Positions 16,969 to 24,871 of a stretch of 64,000 nucleotides of DNA are shown here, piece by piece. Below the pieces are notes generated by a model, which was not told the DNA's origin, did not search any database, and saw only the letters and a list, made by a program, of their open reading frames with translations. A program made the position numbers and the translations under genes. The stretch is from Pyrofollis japonicus. GTDB lineage: Archaea > Thermoproteota > Thermoprotei_A > Sulfolobales > Pyrodictiaceae. Within the stretch, counting starts at the first letter, position 1, and each line of letters starts with the position of its first letter. The stretch lies in the NCBI RefSeq assembly GCF_033097485.1, contig NZ_AP028634.1:859126-923125 (forward strand), given 5' to 3'.

Positions 16969-17735
16969 TTCCAAGCTCCCTCCGGCAAGCTTATCCACGG
17001 CTCTTCTTCAGGCGGGGCTATGACGAATATGTAGTCAAGGTTTGTCTGAACCTTCTCGCCGCGCGCATCCTCAAGCGTTACAATGCTATTCTTCCTACCG
17101 ATACCCTTCCTTATGTCAACTATTCTTCCAACCTTACCAACGTTCCTGCCGCCAACGACTATTGCAAGGCTTCCAACATCGAGCGCTGCATAACCGAGAA
17201 GCTCCTGGTTCGGAATTCCGAGCTTTACGGTACCGAGCGTACGGTAATCCTTAGCTTCAACAGGGTTAGCAGGATTCTCTACACGTATCAGCACGTTTCT
17301 ACCGTCATGTAGGTGTAACTGTACGTGGCCTCCCTTAACGGTTGATTTATCCTCGATACGGCAGAGCTTGAAGCTCGCTTCCTCCTTGCTTATAGGGTGA
17401 AGGGTGAAGAAGCGAATCGGATACGGAAGTACCCTGAATGTCTCACCAGTATCAACTATCTCGACTACATCCATAAAGCCAACAGGGTACTTGTAGTTCC
17501 TCCTTACCCTACCGTCTATCTTGAAGTGACCCTCTGCTATGAGCTTTCTAGCCTCTCTGCCAGTCTTAGCATAGCCTAGAACGTCGCGTACCAGTATGAG
17601 GAGCGGTATTGACCTGTCTATTGGATGAGGCCCTGGACTCGGCTTAACAGTAAATACCCCTGCTCTCTGACGTACTGGCCAATACTTTGGTGCAGCAAGC
17701 GTTTTCAGATGCCTACGACCACCCATTCTCGCCAT
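16965..17735 (-). CDS. rps4e: 30S ribosomal protein S4e
   Basis: The 256-residue protein has an N-terminal S4 RNA-binding domain ([20 protein letters not shown], then [20 protein letters not shown]), a central S4e domain ([20 protein letters not shown]) and a C-terminal KOW motif ([20 protein letters not shown]). This is the normal archaeal length. It lies between L24 and L5 and is translationally coupled to L5 through an ATGA overlap. Confidence 0.97.
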   Translation of the reverse strand: MARMGGRRHLKTLAAPKYWPVRQRAGVFTVKPSPGPHPIDRSIPLLILVRDVLGYAKTGREARKLIAEGHFKIDGRVRRNYKYPVGFMDVVEIVDTGETFRVLPYPIRFFTLHPISKEEASFKLCRIEDKSTVKGGHVQLHLHDGRNVLIRVENPANPVEAKDYRTLGTVKLGIPNQELLGYAALDVGSLAIVVGGRNVGKVGRIVDIRKGIGRKNSIVTLEDARGEKVQTNLDYIFVIAPPEEEPWISLPEGAWK

Positions 17736-17756
17736 AGCGCGTTACACCCCTGCTTC

Positions 17757-18191
17757 TCAGCTCTCCTGCCCAGTGGTTGAAGAAACTGTCCCTCTACCCA
17801 TTAGGCTTAGTTGTATCTCACGTGCCTTCTTCTTGCGCTCAATTATTTCGCGGCGAGCCTTGTCCTCAAGGTTAAGGGACACTATCATCACGTTCGACGG
17901 GTGTATCGGGTAGTAGCGCGGCTCGCCTCTAGCATTCTTTATGGTCGCTCCTTCAACATAAATTCTCATCTTTCTTAAATCAACGCGGACTACTTTTCCG
18001 CGGTGACCCTTAAAGTCACCCCTCATTATCACTACTTCGTCGCCTTTCCGTACCGGAAGGTTACGGATGCCATACTGTTTGCGAAGCTCTGGGCTAAGTG
18101 GAGCAGACATTAGCTTCTGCCTCTTATGCAGAGGGGCGTTAAATAGTGCGCGTCTCTGCTTCCGAGGCTGAGACGATTTAACCCATTTCAT
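17757..18191 (-). CDS. rpl24: 50S ribosomal protein L24
   Basis: The 144-residue protein has the basic archaeal N-terminus ([20 protein letters not shown], then [14 protein letters not shown]) and the KOW motif [20 protein letters not shown], followed by the [20 protein letters not shown] segment. It initiates 50S assembly by binding the 5' domain of 23S rRNA. Gaps to L14 and S4e are about 20-30 nt. Confidence 0.96.
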   Translation of the reverse strand: MKWVKSSQPRKQRRALFNAPLHKRQKLMSAPLSPELRKQYGIRNLPVRKGDEVVIMRGDFKGHRGKVVRVDLRKMRIYVEGATIKNARGEPRYYPIHPSNVMIVSLNLEDKARREIIERKKKAREIQLSLMGRGTVSSTTGQES

Positions 18192-18220
18192 TTCAATACC
18201 ACCTCGTCGCGAAGACTTCT

Positions 18221-18637
18221 CTAAATTATTATGCTTGCTATGTTAGCAACCTTTGGCCAGCGTTCAGCTGCCTCACGTGCAACTGGTCCGCGTATCTCGC
18301 TGCCTTTCGGCGTGCCATCTTGAGACACTATTACTACGGCATTATCTTCAAATGCTATCCAAGTACCATCTGGTCTCCGATATGGTCTGCGCTGTCTTAT
18401 CACAACTGCTCTTACGACTTGTCTCCTCATCTCTGGGGTACCCTTCTTGACCGTAACAACTACCATGTCGCCCACAGCTGCGGGGGGAATCCTTCGAAGC
18501 CGTCCACGATACCCTATGACACCTATGATCATTGCCTCCTTCGCGCCACTATTGTCGGCTACAGTAACATAGCTGCCTACTTGCAAGCCAGCTGGTATAC
18601 GCCTCCTTGGAGCAGCGCCCTTTGAGCCCTTAGGCAT
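18221..18637 (-). CDS. rpl14: 50S ribosomal protein L14
   Basis: The 138-residue protein contains [20 protein letters not shown] and [20 protein letters not shown] and ends [20 protein letters not shown], followed by IASIII, all diagnostic of L14. The 107-base gap upstream (to the S17 stop) contains AGGTTTTAAATAGG on the minus strand, a plausible internal TATA box about 60 nt before the start. Confidence 0.97.
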   Translation of the reverse strand: MPKGSKGAAPRRRIPAGLQVGSYVTVADNSGAKEAMIIGVIGYRGRLRRIPPAAVGDMVVVTVKKGTPEMRRQVVRAVVIRQRRPYRRPDGTWIAFEDNAVVIVSQDGTPKGSEIRGPVAREAAERWPKVANIASIII

Positions 18638-18744
18638 AGCGCGTCCACGCCCCGAGAGGACGCTGGGTAAGCATCTAGGCCTATTTAAAACCTAAACAAA
18701 AGAAACCAGGACAGTATCTATGAATAACTATGTCGATGCACGCC

Positions 18745-19095
18745 TTACTTGCTTCCTTGTTTGCCTATAACGCCAAGTACGACGAAGTGAACTGTCTTTG
18801 CTAGAGGCCTTGTCTCACCGATTACAACAATGTCGCCGGGCTGTGCGTTTATACACGGCGGATTATGAGCATGTATACGGCTCCTTCTCTTCTCGTACCT
18901 GCGATACTTCTTGTTATAGTATAGGTACTCTCTTTCAACAACTACAGTGTTCTTCATCTTCGACTTAATAACTACACCGGTAAGTATTAGGCCTCTGACA
19001 CGGACATTTCCATGCCATGGACATTTCCTGTCATTACATGTCTTCTCCGGTGGATTGAGCCCAGGTATACCTATGTTTCTTACCCTCACGGACAA
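18745..19095 (-). CDS. rps17: 30S ribosomal protein S17
   Basis: The archaeal S17 start MSVRVRNIGIPGLNPPEKTC, then NDRKCPWHG, leads into VRGLILTGVVIKSKMKNTVV and the OB-fold, ending KTVHFVVLGVIGKQ. NIGIPG..PPEKTC is conserved in archaeal S17, so the GTG/ATG at 19095 is probably the real start. That makes the gene overlap the 3' end of rnp1 by 62 nt in another frame. Confidence 0.95.
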   Translation of the reverse strand: MSVRVRNIGIPGLNPPEKTCNDRKCPWHGNVRVRGLILTGVVIKSKMKNTVVVEREYLYYNKKYRRYEKRRSRIHAHNPPCINAQPGDIVVIGETRPLAKTVHFVVLGVIGKQGSK

Positions 19096-19405
19096 GCCAT
19101 TTGACCCCCCTGACTCTTTCTACCCTCCTAAGCCTGTCGGGCTGTGTCCCCCGTATTTTTTCTCCTCGCACGAGCACCCATTCACCGGAGGGAAGCTGTA
19201 GGAGAAAAAGAGCGTTTAGTTTCAGGACCTTTTTCAGTTCTCCAGAAGGCGTCTCAACAACCAGGATATTCCTCGTTTCGCGAACAATTCGTCCCTGTAG
19301 CCCACGCAGCGTAGGATCAGGGTGAGAGATCACTATGATAGGCAAACCAGCGAGCACGTGTACGAAAACATTCCAGTCTGTGCGGCGCAAGACACTATTC
19401 TCCAA
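19034..19405 (-). CDS. rnp1: RNase P protein component 1 (Rpp29/Pop4)
   Basis: The 123-residue protein has the Rpp29 Sm-like barrel signature DPTLRGLQGRIVRETRNILV, then VETPSGELKKVLKLNALFLL, then QLPSGEWVLVRGEKIRGTQPDR. It is a subunit of archaeal RNase P, which removes 5' leaders from pre-tRNA. The gene is in its usual archaeal slot between L29 and S17. Its last 20 residues (EGKKHRYTWAQSTGEDM region) are encoded over the S17 start, so the C-terminal tail may be constrained by S17 rather than by function. Confidence 0.92.
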   Translation of the reverse strand: MENSVLRRTDWNVFVHVLAGLPIIVISHPDPTLRGLQGRIVRETRNILVVETPSGELKKVLKLNALFLLQLPSGEWVLVRGEKIRGTQPDRLRRVERVRGVKWLVREGKKHRYTWAQSTGEDM

Positions 19406-19424
19406 AAAGCTGTTCTAGGCTTCC

Positions 19425-19646
19425 TTAGGCTTTCTTCTGCGCCTTTAATTCCTCTTCGCGCATAACAGTTAATATCCGCGCTATGGTTTTTCTTATGGCA
19501 CGTATAGCTCCTGGGTTATCAAGCGTACCCATTGCCGCCTTGAGCCTTAGCTTTACGAGTTCTTCTCTTAGCTCCGCGAGCTTCTTTAGGCGCTCCTCTC
19601 GGCTCATCTTCCTTATATCATCAGTACGCAGCATGTACTTCGGCAT
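19425..19646 (-). CDS. rpl29: 50S ribosomal protein L29
   Basis: The 73-residue, two-helix protein reads LRTDDIRKMSREERLKKLAE, then LREELVKLRLKAAMGTLDNP, then GAIRAIRKTIARILTVMREE. It is a textbook L29 at the tunnel exit. It lies between S3 and rnp1 with gaps of 14 and 19 nt. Confidence 0.97.
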   Translation of the reverse strand: MPKYMLRTDDIRKMSREERLKKLAELREELVKLRLKAAMGTLDNPGAIRAIRKTIARILTVMREEELKAQKKA

Positions 19647-19660
19647 AAGCTATCCCCCGC

Positions 19661-20371
19661 TTAGCTTTCTTGGGCCTCCGCTTCACCTGTTGCTTCACTT
19701 ATCTGTTTCTGCGCCTCTGCTGCCCTTATTTTCTCAAGCTCGCTCCTTATCTCTTCAATATCTTCACGAACTTCTTCCGGCTCCTTTATTCGTACATAGT
19801 CGCTAGTCTTAGCAGGCTTTACTATCGTTACCTCTATGCCGAAGACGCCTGGCTTTAAGAGTACGTGCATTACAGCTCTATCAACCATGTGTTCTACGTG
19901 GTATCCTGTGGAGTATACCTTGCCAACACGTACTTTCTCGTACCTTGCTCGCTCTGTTCGAAGCTTACCACTGATCACTATCTGTACTCCAAGGGCTCCA
20001 GCATTTAGCACTCTACGAGCCATTACGTGGGCTACTCTACGGAAGTAAGCGCCTCTTTCAAGCAGGACAGCTATGCGCGATGCAACCACACGTGCATTTA
20101 GGTCTGGATTTTCGACTCTTCGAACCGTTATCTGGGGGTTCTGTAGGCCGAATTCCTGCTCGAAGATTGCGGCTAGCTGTCGTATGGTTTCACCGCGCCT
20201 GCCTATTATCATCGCTGGGCGCTCGGCGTCAATAAAGATCTTTGTACCTAGAGGGAACTGTATTATCTGTACCCCGGCATAACCAGCTCGATAGAATCTC
20301 TTGGCTAGGTACTCATCAATCATTGTTTGCAACATGGCTTTTTTAATGAAGTATTTCTTTATGAGTACCAT
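19661..20371 (-). CDS. rps3: 30S ribosomal protein S3
   Basis: The 236-residue protein has an N-terminal KH domain (FIDAERPAMIIGRRGETIRQ with the GRRG motif) and the S3 C-terminal domain (RVLNAGALGVQIVISGKLRT, then ERARYEKVRVGKVYSTG). A charged archaeal tail follows (EEVREDIEEIRSELEKIRAA, then EAQKQISEAT). It follows L22 after 4 nt. It binds the mRNA entry region. Confidence 0.97.
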   Translation of the reverse strand: MVLIKKYFIKKAMLQTMIDEYLAKRFYRAGYAGVQIIQFPLGTKIFIDAERPAMIIGRRGETIRQLAAIFEQEFGLQNPQITVRRVENPDLNARVVASRIAVLLERGAYFRRVAHVMARRVLNAGALGVQIVISGKLRTERARYEKVRVGKVYSTGYHVEHMVDRAVMHVLLKPGVFGIEVTIVKPAKTSDYVRIKEPEEVREDIEEIRSELEKIRAAEAQKQISEATGEAEAQES

Positions 20372-20375
20372 AGCC

Positions 20376-20843
20376 TTACTCCTCCGTTACAACCATTTCT
20401 ATATGAGTATACTTACGAAACCACGGGGATGAGCGGCCAAAAGCCCTTGGAGTCCACTTCTTGATAACCCTGCCCTTGTGGACGGCTATATGCGAGATTC
20501 TAAGCCTTTCTGTGTCAAGCCCCTTTACCTCTGCATTGTTTACAGCATTGTCAAGCAGCTTGAGGAGTATCTTTGCAGCCTTCACTGGATAGCGGGCTAT
20601 AGGCCACTTGTACTTCGCGGCAACACCTCTATGATGAGCCTGCTTACCCATATACCTCCTAATTGGGACAGGCTCCTTGCCCGCCGCAACGCGTTCCAGG
20701 AACTTCCTAGCTTCATTAACTTTCATGCCTCGAAGTAGCCTAGCTAGGTCAACAATTTTCTTGTAAGAGATTGGCGCATCCCACGTCATAGCTTTAGCAG
20801 AGCGCTCCTCGTCTACCCTCACCGAGTACTTCCACTTAGGCAC
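20376..20843 (-). CDS. rpl22: 50S ribosomal protein L22
   Basis: The 155-residue archaeal L22 starts at GTG (20843) behind GAGGGG. It contains YKKIVDLARLLRGMKVNEAR and HHRGVAAKYKWPIARYPVKA, then AKILLKLLDNAVNNAE, and the hairpin WTPRAFGRSSPWFRKYTHIE. In most archaea S19 immediately precedes this gene; here S19 is absent, and L22 follows a 344-base non-coding region with its own TATA box. Confidence 0.96.
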   Translation of the reverse strand: MPKWKYSVRVDEERSAKAMTWDAPISYKKIVDLARLLRGMKVNEARKFLERVAAGKEPVPIRRYMGKQAHHRGVAAKYKWPIARYPVKAAKILLKLLDNAVNNAEVKGLDTERLRISHIAVHKGRVIKKWTPRAFGRSSPWFRKYTHIEMVVTEE

Positions 20844-20896
20844 AGCCGACCCCTCTCGCTACTGTGAATCCCAGCGCCTTCTGAGACGAGCGCTCA

Positions 20897-20912
20897 CCTA
20901 TATAAGTATAAG
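20897..20912 (-). promoter_or_regulatory. TATA box upstream of L22
   Basis: The minus strand reads TTATACTTATATAGG about 60 nt before the GTG of L22. It implies that the L22-S3-L29 segment is transcribed independently of L3-L4-L23. Confidence 0.5.
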
Positions 20913-20959
20913 TAAATGGCGTCCCGCATCCCTTTCAGAGAATGAATAGTCAAGAACTG

Positions 20960-21045
20960 TGCGGAGGGCCTGACGCCTAGGGGTGGAGCCTCCACGCGAT
21001 CACCGAGCCCCGGGACTCGGGGCACTCACGCGGGCCTGCTCCATC
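20960..21045 (-). ncRNA. GC-rich folded RNA element between L23 and L22
   Basis: The gap 20844-21187 has no coding frame but contains an 85-nt GC-rich block. It folds into a closing helix (GGAG+GGCC, 20963-20970, with GGCC+CTCC, 21033-21042, two-base bulge) enclosing two hairpins: GTGGA-GCC-TCCAC (20983-20995) and GCCCCG-GGACT-CGGGGC (21007-21023). The second is flanked by CGCG/CGCG and, on the minus strand, by TGA/TGAT bases that could form a kink-turn. On the minus strand an ACA lies just after the closing helix (GCACAG). A TATA-like TTATTTTAGA (21071-21081) sits about 30 nt upstream. It is either an independent small RNA or a structured leader. It is not a tRNA, 5S, or a clear H/ACA RNA, since no pseudouridylation pocket is evident. 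Confidence 0.45.
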
Positions 21046-21187
21046 CGTGAGAAGCTATACTAAGGAGAGGTCTAAAATAAGGCGATCTCACAACACGAGT
21101 AAACATGCACGCAGCAAATTATGCGAGTTGAGAATACCTAAAGCGAGGAACACCAAAACTGTATAGAAATGAATAAAAGATTAATGA

Positions 21188-21445
21188 TTAGAGGAGGCCT
21201 AGCCGTGCAGCAACATCGGCCGCGCTATACTCGGGCGACAGCTTTACGTAAGCCTTCTTCTCTCCACGCGGAGTTATGAGAGTATTTACTTTAACAACCT
21301 TAACACCAAACGCCTCCTCAACTGCACGTTTTATGTCGTGCTTTGTAGCTTTCCTATCAACTATGAATGTTAGTGTATTGTTTTGCTCTATGAGCCTTAG
21401 TGCTTTTTCGCTCTGCACGGGTCGTATTATTATTTCAAGACCCAT
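21188..21445 (-). CDS. rpl23: 50S ribosomal protein L23
   Basis: The protein reads [20 protein letters not shown], then [20 protein letters not shown], then [20 protein letters not shown], the full L23 fold at the exit tunnel (about 85 residues). I use ATG 21445, which has GGGGTGA 5 nt upstream; the GTG three codons earlier lies inside that ribosome-binding site. It is the last gene of the L3-L4-L23 group. The next expected genes, L2 and S19, are missing here. Confidence 0.96.
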   Translation of the reverse strand: MGLEIIIRPVQSEKALRLIEQNNTLTFIVDRKATKHDIKRAVEEAFGVKVVKVNTLITPRGEKKAYVKLSPEYSAADVAARLGLL

Positions 21446-21484
21446 CAAGCTCACCCCTATTCACATATCCTATTTTTCCGGCTC

Positions 21485-22315
21485 TTAGACTCTAAGCACT
21501 ATTTTGTCGAACCTCTCAGCTAGCGAGTCCAGGGCCGACCTCGTTATAACCGTGAGTCTTCCTGGCACACCGCCTGGAGCCAGTTGGAGCACGCTTACGT
21601 TCCAAGGCTCAGCTATATCAACTCCTGGCAGACCTTTAACAGCTCGCGCGAATGGCGAGTTATGATTATTGACTATGAAGAGTATACTACGCGGTGTTAC
21701 ATATCTTCGACCTCGGCGTTTTCCTTTACCAGCGCGTATTCTTGTTCTCGACATGGCTCGTTCGATGTCGCTCCATAGTCCTAGTTTTTCTAGGAGTGCA
21801 CGGGCATCACGTACTTTTGCAATGCTTGTCTCCACGTCATCTGCGAGTATAATAGGTACGTGCTCGGCTGTAAACACATGTCCACGTTTCTCCACGAATT
21901 CCCGAATTGCTGTCGCGGCAAGAGCTGAGGCTGTTGCAAGCTTCTTTTCTTTCTTGTTTATTTCCTCATGTATGCGCTTTTCAGGTCTAGGTGGATGAGC
22001 TAAGTGGCCTCCAACAGCCGAGTTTATGAATGCTGCTCTTCCAAGCCCTGGGATTCTCGGAACACGCGCAATACCGAGGCCGACGCCAAAGCTCCTAGCA
22101 CTTGTTCTCTTACCTGCTAGCGGATCCCTACCCTTTGGTTGAAGCCTTGCGGTAAACTCTGAGAAGAATGCACGCCTAATTAGGTCTATTCTAACAGGTA
22201 GACCGAAGACCAGTGGTAGCTTAACCTCGTCTATTTTCTCGGCATTAGCGGCGTAAACCGGTACCTGTGGGCTCTCTCTCATTAGTAGGAATATAGTTGA
22301 GCCAACTTTACTCAT
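21485..22315 (-). CDS. rpl4: 50S ribosomal protein L4 (L1e type)
   Basis: The 276-residue archaeal L4 contains FSEFTARLQPKGRDPLAGKR, then TSARSFGVGLGIARVPRIPG, the long tunnel-constriction loop, followed by GHLAHPPRPEKRIHEEINKK and the C-terminal core (ILFIVNNHNSPFARAVKGLP). ATG 22315 is preceded by AGGGG; a TTG three codons upstream is the alternative. It follows L3 after about 20 nt. Confidence 0.96.
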   Translation of the reverse strand: MSKVGSTIFLLMRESPQVPVYAANAEKIDEVKLPLVFGLPVRIDLIRRAFFSEFTARLQPKGRDPLAGKRTSARSFGVGLGIARVPRIPGLGRAAFINSAVGGHLAHPPRPEKRIHEEINKKEKKLATASALAATAIREFVEKRGHVFTAEHVPIILADDVETSIAKVRDARALLEKLGLWSDIERAMSRTRIRAGKGKRRGRRYVTPRSILFIVNNHNSPFARAVKGLPGVDIAEPWNVSVLQLAPGGVPGRLTVITRSALDSLAERFDKIVLRV

Positions 22316-22334
22316 TTTTATCAACCCCTATGCA

Positions 22335-23378
22335 TTAGTTACCCTGTTTGCTCTGTAAGCTTATGTAAGTGATACGTGGAGCCGACTCAGGAGTCCAAGT
22401 GGGGCGCACTGGGTGCCTCAGCACAATTGGTCTCTTCGGCGTACCTGGTATGCTTCCTGCCAGTAGCACATATGTACTTCTAACTATACCATAGTGGAGG
22501 AAACCGCCGGCAGGAGTTATCTCTAATCCGTTTTCGCCTATCTTGATTATCCGCTTGTTGTACTCCGTTCTTCTATGGAACCCCATCTGGCCTGGCTGTG
22601 GGACCTCGCTCCAAGAGAACGTTGTTGCTGGGCCACGTGTACCGGGACCGCTTCTGCTACCCTTTCGGTGCTTATGCCAGCGTGGTAGCTCCTTGACTCC
22701 AAACCTCTTTATGACGCCTTGGAAGCCTTTTCCACGCGTGACAGCTATCACGTCGACGAGCTGTCCTTCCTTAAAGACATCCGTTATCTTTATCTCATTG
22801 CCTAAGAGGTTTGCCGCGTAGTTAAATCTGTCAGTGAGGCTTCCTCCGCCACCTATCTTTATCTCTATAAGGTCTGGCTTCTTCTTGCTGAGGCCGCCTA
22901 CGAGGCGGGGCTGTGTAGCAGCGATTATGCGGACGTCATAGATTTCGTTGAGTTTCTCCTCTAGCTTCTTGACAGCCTTTTCTGTATCGGGGAAGCGTAG
23001 CCTAGGTATTGCTCGATAGATGTCAAGCTTGTACTTCTCAACAACGGTTTCCGGCTGTACCCATGCTTCTCCAAGTGTGTATAGTCCTATGTTTGGATCG
23101 TATCCGTATACCCTTAGCGCTAGCGCCACCATCGGCGGAGCCTCAAGAACCGTAACCGGCATAAAGATTTCTCTGCCCTGCGTAATAGAGCCAGGAACAT
23201 CGTCTATTACAAATACATGCGTCATTCCAGCCTTGTAAGCGAGAAACGCAAGCGGTAACGGGTTCTCGCTGGCTACTTCTGGCCAGGTCTTTATCCTGGG
23301 AACAAGCCTTGAGGCCCTCTTACGTGGCCTTAACCCTAAGCTGCCTCGTCGAGGCGCATGCTTCTTTCGCGCACCCAC
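22335..23378 (-). CDS. rpl3: 50S ribosomal protein L3
   Basis: The 347-residue archaeal/eukaryotic-type L3 starts at GTG (23378) as GARKKHAPRRGSLGLRPRKR. It includes LAFLAYKAGMTHVFVIDDVP, GQLVDVIAVTRGKGFQGVIK and the peptidyl-transferase-proximal ELPRWHKHRKGSRSGPGTRG. It is the first ribosomal gene of the cluster and has its own TATA box about 65 nt upstream. Confidence 0.97.
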   Translation of the reverse strand: MGARKKHAPRRGSLGLRPRKRASRLVPRIKTWPEVASENPLPLAFLAYKAGMTHVFVIDDVPGSITQGREIFMPVTVLEAPPMVALALRVYGYDPNIGLYTLGEAWVQPETVVEKYKLDIYRAIPRLRFPDTEKAVKKLEEKLNEIYDVRIIAATQPRLVGGLSKKKPDLIEIKIGGGGSLTDRFNYAANLLGNEIKITDVFKEGQLVDVIAVTRGKGFQGVIKRFGVKELPRWHKHRKGSRSGPGTRGPATTFSWSEVPQPGQMGFHRRTEYNKRIIKIGENGLEITPAGGFLHYGIVRSTYVLLAGSIPGTPKRPIVLRHPVRPTWTPESAPRITYISLQSKQGN

Positions 23379-23440
23379 AGAGCACCACCGCCTTTACCGA
23401 TGCTAACGTAACCTCCCGTAGCCACTCCTACCCCTACTCG

Positions 23441-23452
23441 TTTTTATCCCTA
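23441..23452 (-). promoter_or_regulatory. TATA box of the L3-L4-L23 operon
   Basis: The minus strand reads TAGGGATAAAAACG about 65-70 nt before the L3 GTG, in the 102-base gap after the SPOUT gene. It fits an archaeal TATA element. Confidence 0.5.
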
Positions 23453-23480
23453 AGTGTTAATCCGCAGGAATTTATTCTTG

Positions 23481-24314
23481 CTAGTCTAAATAGAGGTTTA
23501 AAATAGCAAGTGTTGCCGATATTGCCTCTTCTACCCTTACTGTACGAGTACCCTGGTTGGGAATAGTATTTATGACCACATTAACGCTCTCATCCAAATT
23601 TATTCCTTCTAGATCAGCTATTTCGTATAACCCTTTGTCTGGCGCACCGAAGAGAACTAGTATGCCTTTCCTACATGCTGCTTTGGTGCGCTCAATCACT
23701 GCTTGGTTTATTATTTTCCCCCTTCTACTTGTTGCTATTATAAAGCTGCCACGATATCGTCTTATCAAGCTCTTCAATGAATCCTCTATGCCGACACTAT
23801 ATCCAGCATATATGCTGGTACTGTTAACCATGCTTAAACGTGGCGGATTAAGGGATTCTATCCTTACAAGTACCCGAGTTGAACGAGGTGCATTTACAGC
23901 CTTTATTAAAACGGGTTTCCCGAGACCGGCTTCTACGAGAATGCCGCCTTTTGAAGGTCTTAGTACAAGAGCTTCTCTGATCTCTCCAATTCGCGGCCCA
24001 CCAACACCATGGGTTGGAAGCTGAAGTGGCGGAAGAATCCCCACATATCTCAACTCGGGGACATTAGGCGGATACACGTGTTTCCGCAAATATGGCGCTG
24101 TCACAAGGTACTCCAATATCTTCTTAGAATATCTGACTTCCCTCCACGCTTCAGCGCGATCAATATAGAGAATTATTCTACGAACACGAAAAACTGCTGC
24201 AATGCGCCCAAGATATCCTATTTTAACAGTCTTTAGCAGCAGAGAGTGCTCTGTTAATGTATAGGACGCTGCTACAGCAATATCTATCGGGCAATTGCGT
24301 TGGTGAACGAACAT
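23481..24314 (-). CDS. SPOUT-class RNA methyltransferase (COG2106)
   Basis: The 277-residue protein has an N-terminal strand-rich region with a small insertion (residues 90-200: ELRYVGILPPLQLPTHGVGG and an OB-like segment). Its C-terminal half shows SPOUT trefoil-knot features: SFIIATSRRG, KGILVLFGAPDKGLYEIADL and VNVVINTIPNQGTRTVRVEE, the last being the SAM-binding knot. COG2106 proteins next to L3 are conserved in archaea and are thought to methylate rRNA uridine. This context supports a role in ribosome biogenesis. Confidence 0.9.
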   Translation of the reverse strand: MFVHQRNCPIDIAVAASYTLTEHSLLLKTVKIGYLGRIAAVFRVRRIILYIDRAEAWREVRYSKKILEYLVTAPYLRKHVYPPNVPELRYVGILPPLQLPTHGVGGPRIGEIREALVLRPSKGGILVEAGLGKPVLIKAVNAPRSTRVLVRIESLNPPRLSMVNSTSIYAGYSVGIEDSLKSLIRRYRGSFIIATSRRGKIINQAVIERTKAACRKGILVLFGAPDKGLYEIADLEGINLDESVNVVINTIPNQGTRTVRVEEAISATLAILNLYLD

Positions 24315-24509
24315 TTCCCGTGCACACCGCTCAACAAGGCCCCTTTAAGATAAGGGCGATGAAATAATCGTTATCAATAATTGGGCCTTCACAAGTGTCT
24401 GAAAGATGCATTAACTAGATTAACAGCCACAACGATGAGTATTTGAGAGAGTTATTTTGTTACGAGACAAAAATCGTAAAACTATGAGACAATTGCAGCC
24501 GAGAGGGTG

Positions 24510-24617
24510 CTATCTCTTACCTTTTTTGCCTCCTTTTGCTTTTTGCTGCTGACGTGTCTCTCTCGTTGGTTTCTCCTCACCTGTCATGAATAGTGTTGTT
24601 CTTTGACGACCTCCCAT
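24510..24617 (-). CDS. 35-residue basic peptide of unknown function
   Basis: This short frame was read by hand: MGGRQRTTLFMTGEEKPTRE, then TRQQQKAKGGKKGKR. Eleven of the 35 residues are Lys or Arg, and the C-terminus is Lys/Gly-rich. GGGGAGGG lies 5 nt before the ATG, the strongest Shine-Dalgarno in the neighbourhood, and TTTAACTTATC about 30 nt upstream could be a TATA box. The position beside the ribosomal superoperon and the composition suggest a small ribosome-associated or nucleic-acid-binding protein, but I do not recognise the family. MGG resembles the start of S25e, but the rest does not. Confidence 0.6.
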   Translation of the reverse strand: MGGRQRTTLFMTGEEKPTRETRQQQKAKGGKKGKR

Positions 24618-24753
24618 AGGTCCCTCCCCTTAACGATAAGTTAAAGATAGGGGCTTTTTTACTTGATCTATCCCCTTGGAGCCGATGAGGTTTTTGCCGA
24701 GTACTGAGAAGTAGTGCTGAACAACCCCTTCTACTGAGGCTCCATCTTGATGC

Positions 24754-24816
24754 TCAGACGGGTTCATTTCTTCACGATGGTGCAAAGTCTTAATCCGCGT
24801 TTGCACCCATCATCAC
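24754..24816 (-). ncRNA. Candidate C/D box sRNA or stem-loop
   Basis: On the minus strand a perfect C box GTGATGA (24816-24810) is followed by 12 nt and a degenerate D' (CGGA), then 18 nt, C' box GTGAAGA (24775-24769), an 11-nt guide and D box CTGA (24757-24754). The segment between C and C' also contains GGTGCAAA and TTTGCACC, an exact 8-bp inverted repeat extendable to 11 bp with one bulge. The hairpin competes with the sRNA reading, so the two interpretations need testing. Confidence 0.4.
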
Positions 24817-24871
24817 TGCGTTGCCCATATGTAGGGTTGTGGGAGAAAGCTAGGCTATAGGGTTAGCTATT

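Larger units (their letters stand above)
24315..24871. other. 557-base gap region holding only short elements
   Basis: Apart from the 35-codon gene and a candidate sRNA (24754-24816), I see no coding frame. 24315-24509 is AT-rich with no clear signal; 24618-24750 carries TATA-like runs only. The far right (24817-24871) should contain the promoter of the Cys-cluster gene. Confidence 0.5.

Noticed and set aside
20960-21045. Standard H/ACA guide RNA
   Set aside because: There is an ACA after the closing helix and a possible kink-turn, but no two-sided pseudouridylation pocket.
24315-24509. Second C/D candidate with GCGATGA and CTGA
   Set aside because: About 35 nt separate the boxes and no internal D'/C' pair is present.
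24510-24617. Truncated S25e
   Set aside because: Only the MGG start matches. The remainder lacks S25e sequence, and no S25e continuation lies downstream in any frame I read.
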